Shown piece after piece: positions 41,701 through 51,422 of a stretch of 64,000 bases of DNA. The notes under the pieces were generated by a model. It ran no database searches. It had not been told where the DNA came from and worked only from the letters and a program-made list of their open reading frames with translations. The stretch is taken from assembly GCA_014773175.1 (NCBI GenBank), contig VXCM01001247.1, positions 152,940 through 216,939 of the forward strand. The letters are read 5' to 3'. Source of the stretch: Lucifuga dentata (Eukaryota; Chordata; Actinopteri; Ophidiiformes; Bythitidae). How positions within the stretch are numbered: the first letter of the stretch is position 1; each line of letters starts with the position of its first letter. The position numbers were made by a program, and so were the translations under genes.

Positions 41701-42504
41701 CAAGTCACAGCATGTACACGGTCACAGTTGTGTTAATTAATGAAAAACTGGAACATGCATCCATGATAGAGAGAAGGACAAACAAGGAAAAAACAACAAG
41801 CCACAGCATATAAGAAGTAATGAATGAGCAAAAAGATCAACATTGGAAAGATGAGGCAGGCTATGAAAATATTACAAAATTCCTCAAGTTAATTGCGTTA
41901 ATGCTGCAAAGTGCTCCAGTTTCTCCCCATTGTCAAATTTGGGGAAAACTGATACAGTATTACACAGAGTATTTCCTCATGGTTCTCTTTATATTCTGAT
42001 TCAGCTAATTTTTGCCTGCCTATCATTGATGGAGAGCTATTAAGAATGTTCATAGCACCACAAGGAGAGCTAACAATGCTAATCTAACACCCAGCTGTAG
42101 CCAAAACACCAATTAAGACCTCTGTCTCCCCTTTTCTCACCCACCACCACCACCCACATTTATCAGCAGGTGCCATAACTTTATTCCAGTATCCATGGAA
42201 ACATCGAAAATCCAGCCAAAAGACCCAAATTCAGACTCCCACCTTTTGGCAGGTAAAGTGAAGACAAGTCATTTTTAGAAAAATTCTAACCTCTCCATCT
42301 TCTCTCTTCTCTCTCCTTTTCACCAGCTATGTGGTATCTGGAGATGCGGATGGGAAGCTGAACGTTTGGGATTGGAAGACTACCAAACTTTACCACAGGA
42401 TCAAAGCTCACGACAAAGTGTGCATCAGCGCTTTGTGGCACCCACACGAAACATCCAAAGTCATCACCTGCGGATGGGATGGACAAATCAAACTGTGGGA
42501 CTAG
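29575..42504 (+). CDS. cdc40: pre-mRNA-processing factor 17 (CDC40/PRP17), complete, 15 exons
   Basis: PRP17 is a nuclear spliceosome component needed for the second catalytic step of splicing. Joining 15 exons with consensus splice sites gives 578 residues, one fewer than the human protein as I recall it. The N-terminus (residues 1-60) is acidic and serine-rich ([11 protein letters not shown]). Residues about 85-290 carry the conserved PRP17 N-region ([57 protein letters not shown]). Residues about 280-578 form seven WD40 repeats, the last ending [12 protein letters not shown]. The start is chosen because [15 protein letters not shown] aligns with the family N-terminus. Exon 12 contains an assembly duplication (67 nt including an N) that would break the frame if read literally. 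The gene is ubiquitous and likely housekeeping. Confidence 0.97.
30162..30248 (+). CDS. cdc40: cdc40 exon 2
   Basis: The exon is 29 codons, acceptor TTAG, donor GAG|GTAAGA. It encodes [20 protein letters not shown] then TMFAPE, strongly conserved in PRP17. Confidence 0.95.
30817..30946 (+). CDS. cdc40: cdc40 exon 3
   Basis: The exon is 130 nt, acceptor TTTCAG, donor ATG|GTAAGC. It encodes [19 protein letters not shown] and [21 protein letters not shown] poly-A run lies in the intron before it (30630-30652). Confidence 0.96.
31045..31131 (+). CDS. cdc40: cdc40 exon 4
   Basis: The exon is 87 nt, acceptor AATAG, donor AAG|GTAATT. It encodes [20 protein letters not shown] then VDEAEKKK. The intron before it is only 98 nt. 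Confidence 0.94.
31268..31407 (+). CDS. cdc40: cdc40 exon 5
   Basis: The exon is 140 nt, acceptor TTCCAG, donor GAG|GTAAAG. It encodes [17 protein letters not shown] and [20 protein letters not shown]. Confidence 0.96.
31527..31623 (+). CDS. cdc40: cdc40 exon 6
   Basis: The exon is 97 nt, acceptor TTGCAG, donor CATG|GTACAC. It encodes [18 protein letters not shown] and EEKTILH, a charged, probably helical linker. A perfect foldback starts 15 nt into the following intron. Confidence 0.95.
31638..31669. repeat. 14-bp perfect foldback in cdc40 intron 6
   Basis: Arms 31638-31651 (TTTAATTCAGACAT) and 31656-31669 pair exactly around a 4-nt loop TTCA, close to the exon 6 donor. Confidence 0.9.
31890..32029 (+). 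CDS. cdc40: cdc40 exon 7
   Basis: The exon is 140 nt, acceptor CCCCAG, donor AAG|GTCAGT. It encodes [20 protein letters not shown] through [16 protein letters not shown], leading into the first WD40 repeat. Confidence 0.96.
32861..32935 (+). CDS. cdc40: cdc40 exon 8
   Basis: The exon is 25 codons, acceptor CTCCAG, donor AAG|GTATGA. It encodes [20 protein letters not shown] then DCKIK, WD40 repeat 1. Confidence 0.96.
32936..33857. other. cdc40 intron 8
   Basis: No exon or gene is seen. It contains a 22-nt poly-T run at 33332-33353; otherwise AT-rich unique-looking sequence. Introns 7 (32030-32860) and 9 (33904-35181) are likewise without recognisable genes. Confidence 0.6.
33858..33903 (+). 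CDS. cdc40: cdc40 exon 9
   Basis: A very short exon of 46 nt, acceptor TCACAG, donor ATTG|GTGAGT. It encodes [15 protein letters not shown], closing WD40 repeat 1 and opening repeat 2. Confidence 0.95.
33904..35181. other. cdc40 intron 9, with an N-joined duplication
   Basis: No exon is seen. A GAT trinucleotide run lies at 34517-34537. An exact 65-nt duplication flanks N at 35103 (35038-35102 and 35104-35168), ending 13 nt before exon 10. The second copy supplies the natural sequence up to the acceptor. Confidence 0.7.
35182..35283 (+). CDS. cdc40: cdc40 exon 10
   Basis: The exon is 102 nt, acceptor TTTAG, donor ACAG|GTCGGT. It encodes [20 protein letters not shown] and [15 protein letters not shown]40 repeat 2 with the YLKLWD signature. 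Confidence 0.96.
35355..35690. mobile_element. interspersed repeat, truncated copy (relative of 45774-46306)
   Basis: This stretch of cdc40 intron 10 aligns along its length with the left 330 bp of the element at 45774. Shared blocks include AAATCAACTTGTAGAGACT and GATAAGAAATCTATCACAG, besides the start CTTAAAGG. The inverted right end present in the other copy is missing here, so it is a truncated copy. Confidence 0.75.
36426..36541 (+). CDS. cdc40: cdc40 exon 11
   Basis: The exon is 116 nt, acceptor CCGCAG, donor CAG|GTAAAG. It encodes [20 protein letters not shown] and [17 protein letters not shown]40 repeat 3. Confidence 0.96.
37343..37543 (+). CDS. cdc40: cdc40 exon 12, disrupted by an assembly duplication
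   Basis: Acceptor TTTAG precedes [20 protein letters not shown], and the donor GTAAGT follows at 37544. Positions 37410-37475 and 37477-37542 are identical 66-nt blocks separated by N at 37476. Discounting one block plus the N leaves 134 nt that join in phase to exon 13 and encode an ordinary WD40 repeat 4 ([15 protein letters not shown]). Read literally, the exon would be 67 nt too long and shift frame. This is best explained as two contigs whose overlapping ends were not merged. Confidence 0.93.
37544..39965. other. cdc40 intron 12
   Basis: About 2.4 kb without a recognisable exon. A poly-G region with N at 38303 lies at 38291-38316. Open frames up to 122 codons show no family resemblance. 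Confidence 0.6.
39966..40042 (+). CDS. cdc40: cdc40 exon 13
   Basis: The exon is 77 nt, acceptor CTCCAG, donor AATG|GTGAGT. It encodes [20 protein letters not shown] then TLSPN, the start of WD40 repeat 5. Confidence 0.95.
40043..41465. other. cdc40 intron 13
   Basis: No exon is seen. A short CA-rich tract lies near 40751-40775. Nothing else is recognisable. Confidence 0.55.
41466..41610 (+). CDS. cdc40: cdc40 exon 14
   Basis: The exon is 145 nt, acceptor CTCCAG, donor ATGAG|GTAGGC. It encodes [20 protein letters not shown] and [21 protein letters not shown]40 repeats 5-6. Confidence 0.96.
42327..42504 (+). CDS. cdc40: cdc40 exon 15 with stop codon
   Basis: The acceptor CACCAG precedes [20 protein letters not shown]; the exon ends [11 protein letters not shown] and TAG at 42502-42504. 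It completes WD40 repeats 6 and 7. Confidence 0.97.
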
Positions 42505-42736
42505 ATCTGTCTTGGAAGGTGTGCATGTTTGGGAGGTGGGTGTTCAAAAAGCTGATGGATATTTTTTTCTTATTTCATTAAAGAGAGACAGAAAGGGACT
42601 ATTTTTTCCATGGATTTTGTGTAATAGCTACAGAGAAGCCACAGGACTGGTATCCAGTCTTACTGTAGCGGTGTATTTTTGTCTCCCTTTTGTCATGTAT
42701 TATCTGTACAACAACAAACTCATGCATAAGTTACTT

Positions 42737-42833
42737 CTACAGCAAAAGGTGCCTTAGAGGCACTAGGAACAATAATTTAAGCCTACAGCAAAAGGTGTCT
42801 TAGAGGCACCTTTTGCTGTAGGCTTAAATTGTT
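42737..42833 (+). repeat. direct plus inverted repeat forming a strong hairpin in the cdc40 3' UTR
   Basis: A 27-nt unit (CTACAGCAAAAGGTGCCTTA and then GAGGCAC) at 42737-42763 recurs directly at 42783-42809 with one change. The complementary arm 42807-42830 pairs with 42774-42797 over 24 perfect base pairs around a 9-nt loop, and a 3-nt bulge allows three more pairs (42768-42770 with 42831-42833). The transcript strand would fold into a stable stem. Confidence 0.93.
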
Positions 42834-42924
42834 CTTTTCAAATTATTGATGTTGTGTGTAGTATGCACTCTTTGAACATGGCAGAAAAAAATACTCTTCA
42901 ACTGTATTACTATCCCTTTATGGA

Positions 42925-42930
42925 AATAAA
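42925..42930 (+). terminator. cdc40 polyadenylation signal
   Basis: Canonical AATAAA 421 nt after the cdc40 stop, followed by a T-rich stretch. This is the best polyadenylation signal for the gene. Confidence 0.7.
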
Positions 42931-42950
42931 TATTTTGTACTTTTTGCCTC

Positions 42951-43428
42951 TCAGCCTTCTTCTCTATCCACATCATAATTGAAGTACTACTTCATCATCT
43001 ATAGCCCATAATACACTACAAAACCCTTCATAAAAAGAAATCCGGATGATTATTTAATCTCTATTCAACAGCATTAACTGACTCAGGGAATGAATGTATT
43101 TAGGATTGGTATTTTATTATTATTATTTTTACCCTGGAAACTCCAATGTGCTAAAATATAATTGGAACCTCAATTTTCTTGTCTTTTTTCATACATACTG
43201 TCATTTAAATATCAAATACATTAGCTAGGCAAGTAAAGAGACATGACTGGGATTTGTTCATATTATTAAGACATTTTGTATTCTTGATCTTATCAGTTGT
43301 ATCAGGGTTTAATAGCAGGAAAGTCTCTTTCTCTTTGCCCGGTCCCAGCGAGCCGTTCCCAGCTCTTTACCTTCATTAATCCCGTTCCTTTTTCATTTTC
43401 TTGTAAGCAACACCAATGTCCTCTGATG
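42951..43428. other. spacer between converging cdc40 and mettl24
   Basis: About 480 bp of AT-rich DNA separate the likely 3' ends of the two genes. A second AATAAA on the minus strand is at 43118-43113. No gene is seen. Confidence 0.55.
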
Positions 43429-43434
43429 TTTATT
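43429..43434 (-). terminator. candidate mettl24 polyadenylation signal
   Basis: AATAAA on the minus strand, about 520 nt after the mettl24 stop. Another copy at 43118-43113 is an alternative. Confidence 0.45.
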
Positions 43435-43951
43435 TACTGTCTGTGTCAGCAAGGCAGAATGTTTCATCTAGTGCCTCTTCTTCGTGTATCCACTTATCTT
43501 TGGAACAAGGCCTGGCTGAATTCATTTTACTGGTGAGGGGCTGTGGTCGTAATCTGTCCACATCCTGGTTACAGGCACGGTTGTGTAATCTCAGACAGGA
43601 TGATTGGCTGGGGGCCCAAGCCCAGATAAGACCATGATGACAGGGGTGACTGTGACTCAGACTGACCTGCAGCCAACGCAGCCACTATGAGGTAGCCTAC
43701 AAAGAGCCTCTGGAGGCAATTACTCTGCCCCTCTGCATGGCTGAGGTTATTACAGGCTAGGAGAGGAAGAGTAGGAGGATAAGTAGGAACAGGGATTTTT
43801 AGCTCTGCCAAAAGGTCAGCCCAGATAAAAATAGTCTGTTAGATAAATGGCAACAGAGGGGCTCGAGCAAGGATTCCAAACATGAAAATGACACTCAGAG
43901 GCCATTCCAGCCAGGATAACATTTTTTAATTTTCTCTCAGTCAGACATCCC

Positions 43952-44332
43952 TCAGGGTTTCCACTGCGTGTTGACCCAGCCCAGCGTGTAAGCACTGCTT
44001 GCATTGAGGATGTTCTTATGTAAGAACAGGTGTGGTTTAGTTGGGTCACTGTGGACATGGAAGAGACGGAAGTTGGCTCTTTCTAGCTCCTTGAGCAGGC
44101 TGAACCAATAACGCACCACAGACGGGTCATCACCCCCCACCTCAAATCCAGCCCAGTGGAGGTGAATCTNATAACGCACCACAGACGGGTCATCACCCCC
44201 CACCTCAAATCCAGCCCAGTGGAGGTGAATCTCCAAAAGCATCTGACCCACTGAGTCCAAAACTCCTTCCAGGACCAGGTTTTCTAAAATCTTCCACTCA
44301 GCACTCTCCATGTCTGCCTTCAGTACATCCAC
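43952..44332 (-). CDS. mettl24: mettl24 last exon, with an assembly duplication
   Basis: Acceptor TTTTAG precedes [16 protein letters not shown] and the stop TGA is at 43954-43952. Identical 62-nt blocks 44108-44169 and 44171-44232 surround N at 44170, repeating [19 protein letters not shown]. The extra 63 nt keep the frame, so the literal translation shows a false 21-residue insertion. The real exon is probably 318 nt (105 residues and stop). Confidence 0.94.
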   Translation of the reverse strand: MDVLKADMESAEWKILENLVLEGVLDSVGQMLLEIHLHWAGFEVGGDDPSVVRYXIHLHWAGFEVGGDDPSVVRYWFSLLKELERANFRLFHVHSDPTKPHLFLHKNILNASSAYTLGWVNTQWKP

Positions 44333-47300
44333 CTAAAAGAAGGTTAAAAAAAAAAAAATCAAATGTGAATGTGGTTGTCTTACTTCAGGTAATAAATGAG
44401 TTCTATTACAACATTAGAGTGATGCTAAACTGTTTGGAGATACTGAAGGCAAAAGCTATTAAAAGATGAAAAGAAATAAATGAAGCTTGGCTTTTGTTCT
44501 TGCCTTAGTGATACTGATGATGGATTGAGAGACAGAGCAGTTTGACAAGCTGGGGTGGAGCAGAGGGAATGTTTCCTAAGATGAATATTAATAGCACCCT
44601 TGGGTCATATTCATATAAGGTAAAATACAGTGAGTGAAGATGTGTTACTATCAGATTGCTAAAGATGGCCATTTCTTTTGATCTTTGTGAGTTGATTGCC
44701 AATACCTTAGTTAGCATTCTTCAACTGCAACATCTGACAAAAAGTTAATAGTAATTCAACCTGAGGATGGATTTAGATAAAAGCTTTTGTCAGAATGAGC
44801 CTATGAGTATTGGAGTGTCAGGGATTATTATTTTTAATGATAGCATAAGATACAAGCCAAATGAAGTTAGTGATTCATGTTTTTTGAATTGTGGGAAATA
44901 TTCACATTTCAAAAACTAAGCTAATATTATCTGGTACCACAATAGCACAGATAAAGTGGCAATGAAATCCCTCCAATCATTGCCTTTGGTGACATAATAG
45001 AATTTCCTTGTCTCATTAGTGGAACCGAACAAGTCTGAGAAACTCTCAAAAAAATGTTTTCCCAAGAGAACAAATCCAACTGATGTCCTCTATCTCGGCT
45101 CTGTCCTCCCTAAGGGCCCCCAAAGATATGTTCCTTAATTGGACAGAAATCTCATCATAGGGAAAAAATGATTTGGCATCCTCAAGAGCTGATATTTCAG
45201 TGTTTTCTAGAGTGTTACTATGTGAATTTGTATGTGTATGCATCTGTCAGTGTTGGATGTATATAAGTTGTTTTGTCTTTAGATCAAGAAGTTGGAATGA
45301 TTGTTTGAGAGATGTGAAGTCTTTTTTTTTTTTTAACAAAAGCTCTTCACATAAATTGCCTTCTTGCTTCACTGGTCCCTGATCCAGAGCTGCCAATATC
45401 AACTCTCCCTGCAGGAGAAGTTGAGAGCACCAGACTGCAGTCTGGTGCTCTCAACTTGGAGCCAAAGTCCATATGGTGTTGGAGCTTTGGAAGGATGAGT
45501 GTCGCCACACTGCTGTGCAGACTTAGTCGTACTAAATGATCCTTAACTATGCTGTCGGACGGAATTGCGATATGATGACATTTTCCTGGTGAGTGGAGAC
45601 TGAAATATATTGTGTCAAATCTTCTCGGATTGGTTGCAATATTTTTACTTGACATTCCCCTTTAAAGCAGTTTGCATGGAAAACATTACAATTTTAGGTT
45701 TTATTTAATGAAGAATTGAACCATAGCGACACAGGTTTCTCTAACAACACTTCCAGTAAATCCTCTTTTGTCCTTAAAGGGCTATACCAGTGATTTTTGC
45801 ATGTTTGAACCAATATATACAATCCACATACACATTTAATTGCTGCCAACAGTTTTCCAAAAAATGCTACTGGAATGGTAAGTTTTCTTTTTTTCCATTG
45901 GTTACTCTAAAAATCAACTTGTAGAGACTGGAAATGTGCTTGAGATAAGAAATCTATCACAGAAAACAACACACCATTATTATTTTTTTGTTGAAGTTAC
46001 TTCATTTAACCGATCCAACATGGAGCTACATGGAAAAAAACGTATTTCTCCACCAGGAAATATAGTCCCAGGAGAAGACAGCTTTTACAGAGAAATCAAA
46101 AAATGACCGTTCCTTCTACACTTGAATTTCAAGGTGGGGGGTATCATCTGAACATTTGAGTTTGAAAGATATGGAGATTTGGCAAAATAACAGGAAAACT
46201 AAAATACAGTTTTATATTTTGGAAAATGGTTGGCAGTAACGTAACATGTGGGTAGTATTTATTGGGATTAAACATGCAAAAATCACTTAAACTAATTTCT
46301 TTGTAGTTTCTACAATAACAGCTTATCAGTCCAGTCATATTGTGTTGATAAAATATGTAAAACATCTCTTCACATTTTTGGTATTTGCTCTCTAGAAACA
46401 TATTATCCTCTATATACTTTCCTCCTATGAGAAATCAGTTTGCAATTCTTGTAACACATTGTTATAACCACCAGGCAAATGTTTTTTCTTTGCCATCCAC
46501 AGAATCATTCTTTATTTGATCAAAGCAGACTTGTTATTCTTTCTGTTAAGCAGTCTCAAGATGAAGCATCACTGATCATCATCCCACATCACTGGGAGAA
46601 ATTTTAATTTGCAGACACCTTTGATGAAAAGTTGTCTGAAGCCTTGCAACCAAACAAGTTGAGAAAATAATTTTACATCACTTTGGATTGTTAATTTGCT
46701 TGAAACATGTTTATTTCACGGTGACAAAATCACAGCTATTAACACAACTTTTATGTACTTTAATGATTTGTACAACATCATAAAGCTCAATAAATCAAAA
46801 ATGTATTACATATTTTGATTATATTTTTTAACTTGAAAAATAAACTAATAATTCAAAATATGACGTTTACTGGTTTTAAGAAAGTTTAGACTATAAGCCT
46901 AAAGCTAAATTCACTGAGTGCCCATATTTATATTCCCTACTGGCCGTGTGGATATTTTGTGCATTGTCCAATTATTCACATTATTAATGGTCCAGTATGA
47001 AATTCCTGTCAATAAATGAGATGACTGCCTTGTCTGTATGGTAGCCACCTGCTGTCCTCACTGCTCATGGAGTTCTGCCACTGTCTCATCTGTTTATTTT
47101 AATGAGCATAGATAAGAAATATAGCACAAATGCATATTTTGACCTTTCAGACTGCCTCCGTTTCCTGACTGCAGCTTTTCTGTCACAGAAGTGGGGCGAT
47201 AGCCTTAGAAGGAAAAAAAAAAGATGCTGCTTCCTCCTCTGACACATTGTACTCACATATAAAAGCTTGTTAAAAGAACATGTGTGGCTCTGCATTTGAA

Positions 47301-50300
47301 ACAGGTGACATGCAGGGAGCTGTCTTCTACTATACATATGACTGACATCATGCACAGACCCACACAAACATACATAAATGTGATTGATTCCATACCTTGT
47401 CATGCAATGACCACATCTTCTTTACAAGTCACTTGTGTGAGCAGGTTAGCTTTGTGTGTTTTTTTTTTTTTTTTTTTNTTTTTTTTTTTTTTTTTTGGCT
47501 CCAGAAATGGATGTAACAACTCAAACCTCTGTGCATACATTTGCACAAAATGTTTAGCTTCTAGGCATTCTGCTCAATAGGCTGATTAAAATTTGCGACT
47601 TGCAGGACAAGTTGAAAAAAAAAAAAGATTTATTATGTCTGGCTAACTTTTCATCTTATATAAATCAAAACTGAAGCTCCCTAGTTGCACCCCCTAGAGG
47701 CTATAATGTTTATCCCCACAAGAAGAACATATTGTATGGAACAAATATTTTGACATTTTGCTGTTGTTAGAGTTTTACTAGAAATGCAAATAAAAAAAAA
47801 TATAAGGTCTGTCCTCAGGATGATGCTAGAGGAAAGGCCATAGGGTCATTTAAATTCAAATGGTTTATCCTCTTGGGATGTTCTCAGAAAATTTTAAAGA
47901 GTTCTGTGAGATTCCTAGAAATATTCCATGCCATTTTGGCTTAGGATGGCGCCAGAGCAAAATAATTTGCAAAAATGAAAAAAAAACGTTCATCCTCTGA
48001 GGAGATAAGCATGTTCAGTAAATTCTATGACAATCTGCCCCTTCGTTTTTGATATTGTTGGAGTACAATTGAAAGTTTTTGACCTGGTTTTGGTAGCGAG
48101 GAAAGGTCAAGAGGGTCATCAAAAATAAAAAAATTAATCCTCTGGGGATAATGCATGTCACAACACAATTCATACAGTACACTATGGACGCCTGGGTGAT
48201 GACGTGTATCAGCTCAGTCCTTGTTATGGAGAAGGTATTATAAAAGTTGCACAAAAACATAAAGTATAACCTCTAAACTTTACCTCTCTAGGAGAAAAGC
48301 CAGATTGTCTGCTTTGACCTTCAATTATCATTCGACCTGTTTCTAAATAAATGTTCACTGACTCCATATCTGTATTTATTATGCATGTGGGCTTGGTGTG
48401 AGAGTGTGTGATTGATCTTGTATGCAGATCCTTATCTGATGAAGTAGAACACAGTCCCCGAGGGCCTTTTAAGAAGGAATATTTAGCATGATAATATTTA
48501 AAGGAGAAAAGCTTAACTACGTTGGAGCCGGAAACAACTGATAAGAAAGGAACGAATGGGGGGATTACGGGATGTATCTTGCTGTGGCGCACAGGAAGGG
48601 ACCTGTGGCTACATGTAGTGTATTCATTATTGTTTCATAATGAATCTTTGAGATGATATGGAAAGAAAAGTCATTTTCATGGTTTTATAATATGATCAAA
48701 TTCAGGAATATTGGCTATTTTCCCTCTTCACGACCTTATAGATCCATCAGCAATAATACGATACGATACACGTTATTGTCCCCTTGGGGAAATTTGTCTT
48801 GTATACAGTCATAGTGTTTACCTCTTACCTCTCTGTGTCCAAAGTCATTAAGGATGGTGGCCAGTTTCTTGGTGTTGCTATGGTGGCGCTGAGCTACAAT
48901 GGCAGGGTTTGGATCTCTCCAGTCTACAGACAGTCGATGGAGCCACATTTCAGCCTGCTGCAGGTGAGATTGTTTCAGACTGGGATCAAAGCAGTGGACC
49001 TCACACCCTGCGCTGGCTAGGGAGCGCTCCAGGGACCGGTCATCCATCCCCAACCTGGAGCCCATGCAGTACAAGAAAGACCGGCTGAGTATGTAAGTCA
49101 GAGAGGGACACATTTCTTCATTTTTCTTAGTCTGTCATGCTTTCTACCTCTCTTCCTCTCCTTCTCATTCATTTCTCTCTTATTCTCTGCATTCCATCCC
49201 TCCCGCCTTTCTCTCATTCTGCAATTTTCTCCTGTCTTCCTTTCTCGGTTGCTGTCTCTGCATTCCCTTGTGCCTTGTTTGTGCTGCGGCGTTATTCTGT
49301 AATTGCAGCAGCGGGAGTGCATTTCACAGTACGCACTCTTTTACAGATGAAACACTCAGGTCCCTGAATGCAGAGGAGGAAGATGGGAGATGAGTAAAAG
49401 ATTGAGATGCAACTAGACATCTTTTTAATTTTTTTGCAGAGTTTCTCAGTCTCTGATGGATCAGGAATCAGTGCAGTGACACAACATATGACAAGGATCA
49501 GAGATGGATACTCGGGGGGGGGGTNGGGGGGGGGGTTACAGTGCATTAGCAGCTCTTCTGGATGACTGTGATGCTTTCTCATGAGACTACACTGAGTGCA
49601 GACACGGCAACACTCAAGATGAATAGCAACATAAACGTGTAGGGAAAGGGAATTTGTCTTCAAACATTTGGGTTATAGGGGTTATTAGGAGCTTCCTATT
49701 GACTACAGTGTCATGGTAACAAGCTTTGAAAGCGGGTGTACACCGATGTTTGGCTCTGTATGTGTATACAAGTATGTGAAGGGTCACATACTGGGCATTT
49801 GATCATAAATCTGGCAAACAGAGCCTCGAGTCCACCCATCTTTTTCCTGAGCTGTTATGTCAACAGCCCGCCAAATCAAGCTAACAAACGCTGGGTGGGC
49901 TAGAACCCTATCAGCTGATAGTCTCTTTTCCTATTAAACCTCTCTCTTCCCCCATATTATTGCAACTATATCTTCTCCTGTTTACATTCCCTTTGTCTCA
50001 GAATCTTGGGGACAGAAATATGTTGAGAAAAGCATGCCATTTGTCTCTCCATCCTCTTGCTCTCTTTCTATTTTTGAGCTCCTTTTCTCCTTCCTTCTTA
50101 ACACGCTGCAGCACATCATTCTGTGTGTTCGGTGAGTGATAAAGTGCAGGTATTTAATTCCCTAGTTGTGCTTTAACCTAAATACCTGTTCTAAATTTGA
50201 GCAAGTACCCTGGCTTGCATTGCCCGGTGAGCCATTGTGCTGGGCAAGTCAAACTGGAACAAGAGTCTTTCTGCAGTTTTTAAGATGTGGATGAGATAAG

Positions 50301-51372
50301 AAGATGATGACTGTGTGGTTGGAGGTCAGGAATGACAAGGAGGAAGAAGCAGAGAGACCCAAAATCGACCACATTTCTGGTTACAACAGTCATCTTGAGA
50401 TCAAAACAACTGCAGAGCTGCATCCAAAGGTGCATTCATTAGTGGAGGATCCCAGCAGACTTTGTGCTGACAATTTGAGGATGGAAGTTCTCCTTAATGG
50501 CCAAATTAGCGAGTGAATAGTACTTACACTATGTCCAAATGACCACCTCCCAGAAACTCCCACACCACAGCTAATTTGCTCCATACAAGCTCTTATTGAG
50601 AAGAGAAACTGAAAACTAGCAACTTTTCTCCACTTTCATTCCGGTTGCTGTTTTTGTAAACGGCACCACCGCATTCTGTAATTACACTGTGATTAGCCGG
50701 CTCACAAAATCAGTCTCAGACATGATGTCTCCTCTTATAAGTCATTAAAGGATTGCTAACTTTGTTCAAACTGGAGCAAATCACCGCTTAAGCACAAAAT
50801 TTATTCTGACCAAATTAGTAGCAATCAAAGCAAAAGTTAATGTTTTTCTTGTGCGTTACTAGTTGCTGCAGCAACAGCATCATTTATGCATCATTCTTCG
50901 TACAGCCGTCTGTGCCTGATGCTAAAAACACAGCAGGAGAGCAAATGCATAAATTACAGCTGAAGGTGGGCTTTCTTTTTAAACCAACAGATGATTCAAA
51001 TTCTAAACAGATTTTGATTACAAATAAACATCAGCAATGATGCTGCAAATGATAAAAACTCATGATAAAAGGCAGAAACAGACTGAAACTATCAGTGGAG
51101 GAAGAGAGGATGATGACAGAAGGAAAGAAGTAGAGTAGGAAAGGTGAAAAGGTGGATTGTTGGTCTTTCATGTGGAAAAACACACTGCACCCCCTCCCCC
51201 CCTNCCCCCCCTTTTTTTTTTTTACAATACACAGCATCCAAATGAGACGTATCATTAACACACATGTGCACTCAACAGTACACATACACCCGCAATAGTA
51301 TTTGACATTTCTATATAAACCAGTGCAGCAGTAGACTGTAGTTGATGGTTACAGCAGTGCAAAACTGTGACT

Positions 51373-51422
<50 letters not shown>

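Larger units (their letters stand above)
42505..42950 (+). other. cdc40: cdc40 3' untranslated region
   Basis: The untranslated tail runs from the stop to a likely cleavage point soon after the AATAAA at 42925-42930. It contains the large hairpin at 42774-42830. The exact end is inferred. Confidence 0.7.
44333..48828. other. mettl24 last intron
   Basis: About 4.5 kb with no exon. It holds a 40-nt perfect palindrome (45418-45457), an inverted-end element (45774-46306), poly-T with N (47459-47496), diverged repeat units (47690-48160) and a LINE-tail-like fragment (48757-48805). Confidence 0.65.

Noticed and set aside
51375..51420. CRISPR-like or structured repeat array
   Set aside because: It is a plain dinucleotide microsatellite with no spacers; the organism is a vertebrate.
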